The notes beneath the pieces are model-generated. The model was not told the DNA's origin, ran no database searches, and saw only the letters and a program-made list of their open reading frames with translations. A stretch of DNA of 64,000 nucleotides from CAZYFH01 sp965197395 (GTDB lineage Bacteria; Acidobacteriota; Vicinamibacteria; Vicinamibacterales; UBA8438), in contig OZ240205.1 in the NCBI GenBank assembly GCA_965197395.1, positions 682,001-746,000 on the forward strand, written 5' to 3'. The translations under genes and the position numbers were made by a program. Below, in pieces: positions 24,256 through 32,272 of the stretch (within the stretch, counting starts at the first letter, position 1; the number at the start of each line of letters is the position of its first letter).

Positions 24256-24354
24256 ACGAGGCTCCGCGAGTGGAGTGCGGATCGGACCACATTACCACTA
24301 GCAGAGCGGCGCGTTCGCCGTCCACACACGCCGCGCCGGACGTCCAGAACGGTC

Positions 24355-25509
24355 ATGAAGATCACCCCCTTCGAGCTCGAACGCTGGCAGTCGGTCCACG
24401 AGCACCACGTCGAGATCAACCTGTCGGAGAGCGGCCTGGAGCCGTTGCGCGTGAGCGAGCTCCTCGGCGCGCGCGATGTCGAGGACGTGCTCAGCCAACC
24501 CCTCGCCTATACCCAGACGAACGGCACGGCCGAGCTCCGCAGCGCAATCGCCTCGCTCCATGCGGACGCCTCGTTGGACGACGTACTCGTCACCAGCGGT
24601 GGGGCCGAGGCGAACTTCCTCTCGTGCTGGCATCTGGTCGAGCGCGGCGACGACGTCGTGATGATGCATCCGAGCTACCTGCAGACCGGGCACGTGGCGA
24701 CAGCTTTCGGGGCACGGGTCATGCCGTGGCGGCTGCGGGAGCATACGTCGGGCGGCGCGCCGCGCTGGGCTCCGGATCTCGACGAGCTCCGACGGCTCGT
24801 CACGAAGCGCACCAAGCTCGTCATCGTCTGCAATCCGAATAACCCGACAGGCGCGCGACTGACGGACGCCGAGTTGGACGAGGTGTGTGCAGTGGCCGAC
24901 CGGCACGGCGCGTGGGTGCTATCGGACGAGATTTATCGCGGCGTCGAGCGCGACGGTCGATTGACCGCCTCGGCCTGGGGTCGATACGAGCGGGTCGTCG
25001 TCACATCCGGGCTGTCGAAGGCGTACGGGCTGCCCGGCCTCCGGATCGGCTGGGCGGTCGCGCCCGCGGCGCTCTGTCGAACGCTGTGGAGCCATCGCGA
25101 CTTCACGACGATTGCCCCCGGGGCACTCGGTGATCGCCTGGCGCGGGTGGCCCTTGCGCCAGCCCGCCGAGCCCGCCTGCTCGCGCGCGCCCGGCGCCGC
25201 ATCGCCGACAACTACCCCATCGTGTCTGACTGGGTCGCCCAAATGGGAGACCAGGTGACGCACGTGCCGCCGGAAGCGGGTGCCATCGCTTTCGTGGGCT
25301 ATACGAGGGCCGTCGGATCGATGGAACTGGCCCAGCGACTTCGTGATAGCCACAGCGTGCTCATCGCGCCCGGCGCCCACTTCGGGCTCGAAGGCTACGT
25401 GCGAATCGGCTTCGGCCACGCACCGGACGCGCTGCGGACCGGCCTCGATCTGGTCGGTCGGCAGCTGGCTCACCCGCGAGCAGCGGCATCGGTCCATGCC
25501 CGGGACTGA
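24355..25509 (+). CDS. PLP-dependent aminotransferase, class I/II
   Basis: Fold-I aminotransferase. 'VTSGGAEANFLSCW' (cofactor loop), 'VCNPNNPTGARL' (Asn contacting PLP), 'VLSDEIYRG' (Asp/Tyr), and the PLP Lys in 'TSGLSKAYGLPGLRIGW', followed by an Arg-bearing C-terminal domain. 384 residues, no signal peptide. The substrate is not readable; it resembles aspartate/alanine-type and capreomycidine-synthase-like members. The next gene starts 14 bp inside its end and is a broken homoserine-dehydrogenase-like gene, so an amino-acid role is likely. Confidence 0.82.
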   Translation: MKITPFELERWQSVHEHHVEINLSESGLEPLRVSELLGARDVEDVLSQPLAYTQTNGTAELRSAIASLHADASLDDVLVTSGGAEANFLSCWHLVERGDDVVMMHPSYLQTGHVATAFGARVMPWRLREHTSGGAPRWAPDLDELRRLVTKRTKLVIVCNPNNPTGARLTDAELDEVCAVADRHGAWVLSDEIYRGVERDGRLTASAWGRYERVVVTSGLSKAYGLPGLRIGWAVAPAALCRTLWSHRDFTTIAPGALGDRLARVALAPARRARLLARARRRIADNYPIVSDWVAQMGDQVTHVPPEAGAIAFVGYTRAVGSMELAQRLRDSHSVLIAPGAHFGLEGYVRIGFGHAPDALRTGLDLVGRQLAHPRAAASVHARD

Positions 25510-26074
25510 CGGCGCGGACCTTGTGCTGATTGGCCTCGGCGGCATGGCCAGACGCTTCTGGAGGCTGCTGAGAGACGAACGCCTTCGGCTTCCGGGTACG
25601 ACGCGCGTCATTGGCATCGCCACGGCAACCCACGGCTGCGCACTCGCGGCGGGTGGACTCGACCCCGAGACCGCGAAGGTAGGGCCTCGCGACCCGCTGT
25701 CCGCGCGTCACGACCGGACGAGCGGGCCGCCTCCGGCCAGCGCGCTCGACCTCCTCGCGCGCCTCGCCCACCTCCGGACCGCCGGCCGAGAACGCCGCCG
25801 GCGACTAGTGGTGGTCGAGACCACCCCGCTCGGGCTGGACGGCGGTCAACCGGGCGTCGACCATGTGCGGGCCGCCATCGACGTCGGCGCCGACGTCATC
25901 ACGGCCAACAAGGGACCGGCCGCGTTCGCGTATCGGGAGCTGCGAGACCTGGCATCGGCCGCCGGCGTCGCATTTCGGTTCGCGGGGGCCGTCCTCGATG
26001 GGCTCCCGCTCTTCAGCCTGATCCGCGAAACGCTTCCGGCGGCGGATCTCATCTCAATTCAACGAACTCCCTGA
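25496..26074 (+). pseudogene. Homoserine dehydrogenase-like protein, C-terminal half missing
   Basis: 192 residues from the ATG at 25496. The Rossmann start is 'LVLIGLGGMARRFWRLL'. The conserved 'AIDVGADVITANKGPAAF' is the NAD(P)-domain end of homoserine dehydrogenase, and 'GVAFRFAGAVLDGLPLFSLI' corresponds to the entry of the catalytic domain. It then ends in Q-R-T-P-stop just where 'NGTTNYI' and the catalytic Lys/Asp region should follow. Full-length enzymes have 320-450 residues. A CoA-transferase gene begins 8 bp later, so this is a deletion junction rather than a frameshift. Probably inactive as a dehydrogenase. Confidence 0.65.
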
Positions 26075-26081
26075 CCGACAC

Positions 26082-27302
26082 ATGACCGACCAACCGACCG
26101 ACTCGGCAAGCCCCACCCCCGGCGCGCTCGACGGCGTAACGGTGCTCGACCTGACCCGTATCCTCTCGGGTCCCTACTGCACGATGATGCTGGCCGACAT
26201 GGGCGCCCGCGTGATCAAGATCGAGCAGCCCGGCAAGGGGGACGACACCCGCGCCTGGGGACCGCCGTTTCAACACGGCGAGAGCGCCTATTTCCTCAGC
26301 ATCAACCGGAACAAGGAGAGCGTCACACTCGACCTGAAGCACCCCGACGGCCGCCGGGTGCTCGATGCGCTCATCGACCGCGCCGATGTGCTCGTCGAGA
26401 ACTTCCGCCCGGGCACCCTGGATCGGATGGGTCTCGGGTACGCCGAGCTGTCCGCGAGGAAACCGGAGCTCGTCTACTGTTCCATCTCCGGTTTCGGTCA
26501 GACCGGGCCGCGGCGCCGGGAGCCCGGCTATGACGCGGTGATGCAGGGTGAGGGTGGCCTGATGAGCATTACCGGCGCGGCCGACGGGACGGCGTATCGG
26601 CTCGGGGTGGCGATCGCCGACATCTCCTCGGGCATGTTTGCCGCGTACGGGGTGGCGATGGCACTCCTCGCCCGCCATCACACGGGACGGGGCCAGCTTG
26701 TCGATGTCGGGATGCTCGACGCGGTGGCCGCGCTCCTGACCTACCAGGCCGGCATCTACTTCGCCACCGAGACCGCGCCGGGACGGCTCGGCAACCGGCA
26801 CCCGACCATCGTGCCCTACGAAACGCTCGAGGCGGCCGACGGCGCCCTCGTCGTCGCGGTCGGCAACGACCAGCTGTGGCGCACCTTCTGCGAGGTGCTC
26901 GATCTCGCTGAGCTGGCGAACGATTCGCGCTTCGCCACCAACAAGGACCGGGTCACCGCGCACGACACGCTCCGACCGTTGCTCGCCGCACGGCTGCGTA
27001 CACATCCCGCCGCACACTGGCTCGAACGGCTGAAAGCCGCCGGCGTCCCGTGCGGCGGTGTTCGCGACCTGGAGCAGGTGTTCACCGACCCACAGATCAT
27101 CGAGCGCGCGATGGTGGTGGCGCTCCAGCACCCCATCGCCGGCGCGATCAGCGCGCTAGGGGTGCCGGTGAAGCTGGGCGCTACGCCAGGCTCGGTCCGC
27201 ACGCCGCCACCGACGCTGGGACAGCACACGGCGCAGGTGCTCGGCGAGCTCGGGATCACGAGCGAGGACGTCGCGCGGTTCGAGGCCGAGGGAGCTATCT
27301 AG
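26082..27302 (+). CDS. CaiB/BaiF-type (family III) CoA transferase
   Basis: Moves CoA between carboxylic acids by a glutamyl/aspartyl anhydride mechanism. Family features: 'VTVLDLTRILSGPYCTMML', 'GARVIKIEQPGKGDDTRAW', 'FLSINRNKESVTLDLK', 'VLVENFRPGTLDRMGLGY', 'CSISGFGQTGP', and the catalytic Asp in 'REPGYDAVMQGEGG'. The C-terminus has 'PTLGQHTAQVLGELG'. 406 residues. Substrates (formyl-, succinyl- or other CoA) are not determined. The TAG stop is formed by the left arm of the palindromic element at 27299. Confidence 0.88.
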   Translation: MTDQPTDSASPTPGALDGVTVLDLTRILSGPYCTMMLADMGARVIKIEQPGKGDDTRAWGPPFQHGESAYFLSINRNKESVTLDLKHPDGRRVLDALIDRADVLVENFRPGTLDRMGLGYAELSARKPELVYCSISGFGQTGPRRREPGYDAVMQGEGGLMSITGAADGTAYRLGVAIADISSGMFAAYGVAMALLARHHTGRGQLVDVGMLDAVAALLTYQAGIYFATETAPGRLGNRHPTIVPYETLEAADGALVVAVGNDQLWRTFCEVLDLAELANDSRFATNKDRVTAHDTLRPLLAARLRTHPAAHWLERLKAAGVPCGGVRDLEQVFTDPQIIERAMVVALQHPIAGAISALGVPVKLGATPGSVRTPPPTLGQHTAQVLGELGITSEDVARFEAEGAI

Positions 27303-27464
27303 TGTCGTGTCTCGCAGATTCCTTGACCGAGTTTCCGGAGCGCGGCGCCCGGCTGACAAGGCGCGACGAGCGAGCATACAGGTCGTATGTGACCGAGGAG
27401 CAACGCCGGCAGGCGGGATGCCCCGCCCGGAAACTCTCAAGGAATCTGCGAGACACGACACTAG
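27299..27464. mobile_element. MITE-like element with perfect 28-bp terminal inverted repeats
   Basis: The left arm 27299-27326 starts CTAGTGTCGTGTCTCGCAGA and the right arm 27437-27464 is its exact reverse complement. A further GAGTTTCCGG/CCGGAAACTC pair lies just inside with a 2-bp offset. The 110-bp centre holds CATAC-AGGTC-GTATG at its midpoint, so the whole 166 bp can fold as one long hairpin. No transposase ORF. It ends the upstream CoA-transferase gene by supplying the stop. The following 204 bases (27465-27668) hold one more degenerate repeat (near 27473) and no gene that I can support. Confidence 0.75.
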
Positions 27465-27668
27465 CATCCGCTGGTGAAAGTCGCGCTGCGCTATTCGGAG
27501 CGCGGGTCGGATTCGAGGACTGGGTGGGGATGCTGTCCGAGTTGCGCTCGCCGCGGCCGATGTTGTCGGCCGTCGAATCGAGGACACGGGCATCGATGCG
27601 GGCCGTGCCCCGAGATTGGAAGTGATAGCCACGACCGCCCAGGTCCCACCCTGATCTCGCACGCGCGT

Positions 27669-28097
27669 TCACCGCTCGATGAACGGCACCAACGCACAGA
27701 TGACGAACTCGAGGAGCGTCGCCTCGTCGAGCTTGCCAATGGCGGGATGCTCGGCGACGACCTGCTCGTCGGCCAGCACGCGCCGACCCCACGTGCGGCT
27801 CACGCGGCCCATCATCGCGGGCAGCGTCCGGGTGGCGTCGAGCGCCAGCTCGATATAGTCGTCGCCCGAGGTCGCCCGGGAAATACGCACGGCGTCGGGC
27901 GGCGTCGACAGGCGGAACTCGAACCCCTCGGCCTTGAGCGCCGCGATCACCGTCTTACACAGGGGCGCCGCGACGCCCGACAGGACAGCCGCAGCCTCGT
28001 CCTCGGCCGTTGCCACCATCTGCCGGCGCACGACGGCCGCACCGCGCGCCTCCGCGATGGCGCGTGTGACCCGCCGCCGGATGTCCGCAGTGTTCAT
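27669..28097 (-). CDS. Conserved-looking hypothetical protein, 142 residues
   Basis: Soluble, alpha-rich, Ala/Arg-rich protein from ATG 28097 ('MNTADIRRRVTRAIAEARG'). It has no signal peptide, membrane span or recognisable motif. The middle 'DDYIELALDATRTLPAMMG' and C-terminal 'LEFVICALVPFIER' look like ordered helices. Codon use is like its neighbours. Divergent from the truncated gene at 28223. The function is unknown. Confidence 0.5.
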   Translation of the reverse strand: MNTADIRRRVTRAIAEARGAAVVRRQMVATAEDEAAAVLSGVAAPLCKTVIAALKAEGFEFRLSTPPDAVRISRATSGDDYIELALDATRTLPAMMGRVSRTWGRRVLADEQVVAEHPAIGKLDEATLLEFVICALVPFIER

Positions 28098-28222
28098 CTC
28101 ACTCGAGTCGCGTCACATGCCTTCGGGCTCTAGAGAATATACGTCGAAGCTGATCGTCGCCCTCCCGACCGATGGATGACGGCGAGCCGGGACACGGCAC
28201 GAAGCGAACAGAGGGGACGAAG

Positions 28223-28519
28223 ATGACATCGGGCAACGCTGGGCCGCTCGCGCGGCGAGCTCCGATCTCTGTGGTGATGTTCCTGCTGCTGGCGCCGGTC
28301 GCGTTCGCTTGCCAGCAGGCCGACGGCCCGACGACCGCGTGGGGTCATCCCGATCTGCAAGGTGTCTGGAACAACAACACCAACGTGCCGCTGGAGCGGC
28401 CGGATACAGTCGCCGGCCGAGCGACGCTGACGGATGAAGAAGTGGCCGAACGACGACAAACGCGCTCCGACACGCTGTTCGCGCCAAGCGAAGGCAACAC
28501 CGGCGGGCAACCCCGGTTA
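28223..28519 (+). pseudogene. N-terminal fragment of a secreted 'PDLQGVW' protein
   Basis: The ATG at 28223 follows GAGGGG. A lipoprotein-like signal ('ISVVMFLLLAPVAFACQQ') is followed by 'TAWGHPDLQGVWNNNTNVPL' and 'RATLTDEEVAERRQ'. This opening is typical of secreted proteins of several hundred residues common in Acidobacteriota. Here the likeness stops near residue 97, and the frame then runs antisense through the next gene (28517-28948). So only the first part remains. The end is approximate. Confidence 0.6.
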
Positions 28520-28948
28520 GGCCTCGCGAGGCGCCGTGCCGGCTTCGTAGATCCGGACCAGCTCGATCAGCTTGTAGCCCCGGGTCTGATACGGCGGAAC
28601 GATACGCTGGGTGTGGAGGTACTGGATCATCCCCTCATCCGCGTAGTCGGGAGGCCCGAGATCCGCGTCGGCGGCCAGGTCGGCCTCGAGCCGTTCGAGC
28701 GTCATCAACTTCTCGGCCACGGTCCGCCGCACCGGGATGAGCCCCCACAATCGCCGCCGCTCCGCCCGGTCGCGCGTGACGAACTCCAGGTAGATCTCGT
28801 TGCTGATGAAGTTGTACTCGACCTCGGTGCGGGTCGACGGAGCGTCCTCGACGCGTAGCAGGCTGATCGACGCGTGACCGGAGAACCAGTCGACGAGCTG
28901 CTGCGTGAAGTCGCCCTCGCCCGACCACCCCTCGCGATCGATCACCAT
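28517..28948 (-). CDS. Hypothetical protein, 143 residues
   Basis: Starts GTG or ATG near 28948 ('MVIDREGWSGEGDFTQQLVD'). Mixed alpha/beta composition with 'EVEYNFISNEIYLEFVTRD' and 'LIPVRRTVAEKLMTLERLE'. No Cys pairs, signal or membrane segment. The reading frame is clean and GC-skewed at third positions like real genes here. No family is recognised. It meets the truncated gene 28223-28519 tail to tail. Confidence 0.55.
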   Translation of the reverse strand: MVIDREGWSGEGDFTQQLVDWFSGHASISLLRVEDAPSTRTEVEYNFISNEIYLEFVTRDRAERRRLWGLIPVRRTVAEKLMTLERLEADLAADADLGPPDYADEGMIQYLHTQRIVPPYQTRGYKLIELVRIYEAGTAPREA

Positions 28949-28968
28949 CGCGCGAGGATCCTATCCTA

Positions 28969-29030
28969 GCAGCCGGTGGTGAAAGTCCCGCTGCATTCGG
29001 TGAGACACGGGACTTTCACCACGGGGCTGC
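28969..29030. repeat. 62-bp inverted repeat (GGTGAAAGTCCCG family)
   Basis: The left arm starts GCAGCCGGTGGTGAAAGTCC and the right arm (29008-29030) is its reverse complement except for one added base. Partial relatives occur at 27466-27492 and 41563-41597. It lies just after the menG stop and could form a strong hairpin in that transcript. Confidence 0.65.
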
Positions 29031-29036
29031 CAGCGT

Positions 29037-29780
29037 TCATCGCGTGCCGTACGTGATCGCCATCAGCCCGCCGAGAAGCGGCACCTGCCCCACGCTGGTG
29101 AAGCCGATCGCGCGCATGCGGTCGGCGACACCGCGGGCTCCCGGATACCGCTGCAGGGAGGCTGCAATGTATCGGTACGTGTCGGGGTCGCCGTGCAGGA
29201 CGAGACCGAGGACCGATCCGACGACGGCCAGATACGCGAGGAAGACGCGCCGCATGACGACGTTCGCCGGGCGGTCGAAGTCCAGCGCCAACAGGCGCCC
29301 GCCGGGGCGAAGGACCCGCCACGCCTCCTCGAGCGCCACGTCGAGCACCGGCACGTTGCGCAACCCGTATCCCGTCGTCACGACATCGAACGTCGCTCCC
29401 GGGACCGGCAGCCTCATCATGTCGCCAACGATAAACGCGGGGATTGGACGCGAGCGAACGGGCGGGCGTTTGCCCGACGCCAGAACGATCATCTCCACCA
29501 CGACATCGAGTCCGACGACCGACGCCCCTCGCGCCGCCAACGCATACGCGATGTCGCCGGTGCCGCACGCGAGATCAAGCGCCTTGATCGCGGTCCCCCG
29601 AGCGGCGACGGTCTGTTGACATGCGAGATCCGCGAGCGCGGCCTTCCAATGGCGATCGCGCCCGAACGATAGCAGCCGCGTGATCAGGTCGTACCGGTGC
29701 GCGATTGTCGCGAACAGCCGGCGGACGTATTGACGCTTGGATTCCGGAGTGTCGAACGCCGAGCGCAGCGAAGAGGCCAC
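29037..29780 (-). CDS. menG: UbiE/MenG-type methyltransferase (demethylmenaquinone methyltransferase)
   Basis: SAM-dependent C-methyltransferase for the last step of menaquinone synthesis. 'YVRRLFATIAHRYDLITRLL' is the UbiE N-terminal signature. SAM motif I is 'ALDLACGTGDIAYALA', and 'VTTGYGLRNVPVLDVALEEA' and 'PGGRLLALDFDRP' follow. The frame is open up to 29852, but that start would overlap mntR on the other strand; GTG at 29780 begins the conserved part and gives 247 residues. This agrees with mqnE and mqnD elsewhere in the window. Confidence 0.85.
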   Translation of the reverse strand: MASSLRSAFDTPESKRQYVRRLFATIAHRYDLITRLLSFGRDRHWKAALADLACQQTVAARGTAIKALDLACGTGDIAYALAARGASVVGLDVVVEMIVLASGKRPPVRSRPIPAFIVGDMMRLPVPGATFDVVTTGYGLRNVPVLDVALEEAWRVLRPGGRLLALDFDRPANVVMRRVFLAYLAVVGSVLGLVLHGDPDTYRYIAASLQRYPGARGVADRMRAIGFTSVGQVPLLGGLMAITYGTR

Positions 29781-29835
29781 AGTTGGCGAGGCAGTTATAC
29801 TGTCGCCCTGGTGGAAGTCAAGCCACGGCAACAGG

Positions 29836-30507
29836 ATGCTGCCCTCTAGCACGGTTGAGAACTACCTCAAAGCCATCTATCAAGCGCAGATGGCCGATGA
29901 GGATCCCACGCGGCTGGTGCCGATGGGCCAGCTCGCGAGCGCGTTGCATGTCGTGCCGGGCACGGCGACGACCATGATCAAGGCGCTCTCAGAGTCCGGG
30001 CTCGTCAAGTACGAACCCTACGCGGGGGTCCGGCTCACCGCCGCCGGCGAGAAGCTCGCCGCGCTCGTGCTGCGTCGCCATCGTCTGATGGAGCTGTTCC
30101 TGGTCAAAGTAGTCGGGATGAGCTGGGCGGAGGTCCATGACGAGGCCGAGCGTCTGGAACACGCCGCCTCGGACGCGTTGATCGACCGCATCGACGCCAT
30201 GCTGGGGCGGCCGTCAGTCGACCCCCACGGCGATCCCATCCCCGACCCTGACGGGTCGGTGGTCACGCCACGCTATCAGACGCTCCTCACCTGCCCACTC
30301 GATACCCCGGTCGTGTTGACCCGTGTCGCCGACCAGGACACCGAGTTCCTGCGCTTCCTGGAGAACAGCGAGCTGAAACCCGGGCAGGCGATCCGAGTCG
30401 AGACACGCGACTCGGCGGCCGACCACGTGCTGGTGCGCGGCAAAGGTAACCGGACGATCGTGATCGGAATGCGCGCGGCCGCCAAGTTACTCGTCGCGCC
30501 GGCCTAG
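29836..30507 (+). CDS. mntR: DtxR/MntR-family metal-dependent regulator
   Basis: Represses metal uptake or efflux genes on binding Mn2+ or Fe2+. N-terminal winged helix ('TVENYLKAIYQAQM', 'PGTATTMIKALSESGLVKYE'), then the dimerisation and metal domain with His/Glu ligands ('LRRHRLMELFLVKVVGM', 'EVHDEAERLEHAAS'). The C-terminus (about 150-223) is an SH3-like FeoA domain, as in DtxR/IdeR rather than short MntR, so iron sensing is equally possible. ATG at 29836 preceded by AGG. Divergent from menG. No metal transporter is adjacent. Confidence 0.87.
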   Translation: MLPSSTVENYLKAIYQAQMADEDPTRLVPMGQLASALHVVPGTATTMIKALSESGLVKYEPYAGVRLTAAGEKLAALVLRRHRLMELFLVKVVGMSWAEVHDEAERLEHAASDALIDRIDAMLGRPSVDPHGDPIPDPDGSVVTPRYQTLLTCPLDTPVVLTRVADQDTEFLRFLENSELKPGQAIRVETRDSAADHVLVRGKGNRTIVIGMRAAAKLLVAPA

Positions 30508-30509
30508 CG

Positions 30510-30646
30510 CGAAGCCCCGTCTCGGGAGGCCGGTCGCTAGATTGGCGGCCAGGGCGCGCACGGCGCGCCCCGCGGCCGCGGAGTGGGGCTCTCGGGGTCC
30601 CCACGCAGCGGCCAGCGTCGGGTTCGGGGCGAAGCCCCGTCTTACA
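30510..30646 (+). repeat. Dispersed multi-hairpin repeat, long copy D with a leading half-piece
   Basis: A CGAAGCCCCGTCTC half-piece follows the mntR stop, then a full copy from 30547. The middle stem reads CGGCC/GGCC with both strands changed together relative to other copies. The final TTA (30642-30644) is the complement of the TAA stop of the DUF1111 gene. Confidence 0.8.
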
Positions 30647-31853
30647 ATGACGCCAGAAACGCGATCAGGGCCGCGTGGTCGTCGGGTGACAGTGCGTCGA
30701 ACCCGTCCCGCGCCGGCGCGGCCTCGCCCGCGTGCCGGCGGATGGCCTCGGCGACTGTCGCCGCGCTGCCGTCGTGCAACAGCGGCCGGCGATGCCGCAG
30801 CCCCCAGAGTGCCGGCGTGCGCATCTCCTCCGGCTCTCCACCCGCTTGACGAATGCCGTCTCCGGTGCCGGCGTCGTGGAGGAGCAGGTCGGAAAACAGC
30901 GGCACCGGTCGCCGGTCGAAGAGGGGGTTCACGCTCGGCCCGGTGACCAACGACGGCAGGTGACAGGCCGTGCACCCGATGGCGGCGAACACCTGCTGCC
31001 CGAGGGTGACCTCAGGCGTGATCGGCCCGCGCGCCGGTGGCGCGAGAAACCTCATGAACGACTCGAAGTTGTCGATGCCGCGCCGCCCGGTCCCGAGCTC
31101 GGGAATGTCTTCGGGGTCGGGGACGGCGTCGCACAGCCGCAGCAGCTCGTCCGGGATGTCGAACGTCAGCTCCTCCGGAAAGAGGTCGTTCGTGATCCCC
31201 ATCTCGTTGCGATAGGCGTCGCCGCTGAAGTCGAGCAACGTCGCGATTTGCCCCTTCCAGCCGAATCGCCCCACGCGTTCATCGCCGGTCGCCAGGTCGA
31301 CAACCATCGGCGCACGCCCGCTGATGCCGTCGCGGTCGAGGTCGAGCGGGTCGGCGAGCGCCAGCAACGTCTCGTCCGTGATCGCCTCGACGAGACCGGC
31401 GCCGAACAGCGGAATCGGCACTCGTCTCGCGATGACGTTGGCCTCCGGGGGGATGACCGACTGGCAGCCGTGCGTGGGAATCGAGAAGAGCTGAAACAAC
31501 GAGCCGCGGGATGAATCCATGTCACGGAACGAGCCGTCAGGGTCGCGTATCCCCGCCCGGACCGTGGTCACGGGGGCGATCCCCCCGATCGCCGGGACAT
31601 TGTGGCACCCGGCGCAACTCGTGTTGTTGTAGGCCGGGCCCAGTCCCTCCTCCGCGTCCTCGACCTCGAGAAAATCCTCGAGGCCGAGCGCGAACTCCTC
31701 GAACTCCGATGGCGTGACGCCCGGGAGCGGCTCGCCAGGAAGGACGGGCCGCTGCGCCGTCAGCTCGGCCGTGGCCGCAAGCATCCCCGCTATCCCGAGC
31801 GCGGTGGCAACCCAGCGCGACCGCGCGCGCAGTGGACGTGTCACGCCAATCAC
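30642..31853 (-). CDS. DUF1111 di-heme c-type cytochrome (putative thiol oxidoreductase)
   Basis: Periplasmic redox protein of the CxxCH/DUF1111 family, distantly like di-heme peroxidases. Two haem sites: 'NTSCAGCHNVPAIGG' and 'AIGCTACHLPSL'. Other segments: 'DLDRDGISGRAPMV', 'RFGWKGQIATLLDFSGDAYR', and 'TPALWGLRHRRPLLHDGSAAT'. A signal sequence follows the start ('VATALGIAGMLAATAELTAQ'). I choose GTG at 31853 because it overlaps the upstream stop (GTGA); this gives 403 residues. Last gene of a porin, CuA protein and cytochrome operon. Substrate unknown. Confidence 0.85.
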   Translation of the reverse strand: MIGVTRPLRARSRWVATALGIAGMLAATAELTAQRPVLPGEPLPGVTPSEFEEFALGLEDFLEVEDAEEGLGPAYNNTSCAGCHNVPAIGGIAPVTTVRAGIRDPDGSFRDMDSSRGSLFQLFSIPTHGCQSVIPPEANVIARRVPIPLFGAGLVEAITDETLLALADPLDLDRDGISGRAPMVVDLATGDERVGRFGWKGQIATLLDFSGDAYRNEMGITNDLFPEELTFDIPDELLRLCDAVPDPEDIPELGTGRRGIDNFESFMRFLAPPARGPITPEVTLGQQVFAAIGCTACHLPSLVTGPSVNPLFDRRPVPLFSDLLLHDAGTGDGIRQAGGEPEEMRTPALWGLRHRRPLLHDGSAATVAEAIRRHAGEAAPARDGFDALSPDDHAALIAFLASL

Positions 31854-32272
31854 TCCCCGGCTCCGACCACGACGATCGCGCCACGCATGAAATTGTGTCC
31901 GGCACCGCACAACCGCGAGCATTCGAACTCGTAGCGTCCGACCTCGCGCGCCTCGAACATGACCACGGCCTCACCCTGGCGCCGCTTCGGCACCGCGATG
32001 TCGATCCCGCCACCGACGATTCGAAAGCCATGCATGGTGTCGTCGCTGCGCACACGCAGCTCGACCGTCGCGCCGACGGGCACACGCACCTCGGATGGCG
32101 TGAAGCTGAAGCGCTCGGCGAGAATCGAGACAACCTCTCGTCCCCGATCCTGCGCCGCCACCCGGGAGCCGACACTCGCGCCCACCCCGAGAAGGACCAG
32201 GGCCATGGCGGCACAACGTGCCATCGACGCGGCAGGACAGCACCGGTTGAACATCGGCATCAGAACCACCAC
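31850..32272 (-). CDS. Periplasmic CuA-domain (cupredoxin) protein, COX2-like
   Basis: A short protein with an N-terminal export signal (to about residue 41), then a cupredoxin fold 'ERFSFTPSEVRVPVGATVEL'. All CuA ligands are visible: His in 'DDTMHGFRI', and C-x3-C-x3-H-x2-M in 'ECSRLCGAGHNFM'. It lacks the transmembrane helices and size of a true cytochrome oxidase subunit II, and no subunit I is nearby. It probably shuttles electrons or holds copper for the adjacent di-heme cytochrome. It overlaps the porin gene by 13 bp and the cytochrome gene by 4 bp. Confidence 0.85.
   Translation of the reverse strand: MVVLMPMFNRCCPAASMARCAAMALVLLGVGASVGSRVAAQDRGREVVSILAERFSFTPSEVRVPVGATVELRVRSDDTMHGFRIVGGGIDIAVPKRRQGEAVVMFEAREVGRYEFECSRLCGAGHNFMRGAIVVVGAGE

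Noticed and set aside
27465..27668. Short coding frames after the MITE-like element
   Set aside because: Several overlapping frames of up to ~190 codons exist on both strands, but none has a plausible start, ribosome site or recognisable protein; they run through the palindromic element.
31850..32272. True cytochrome c oxidase subunit II
   Set aside because: The CuA ligands are present, but there are no two transmembrane helices and no subunit I or III nearby.
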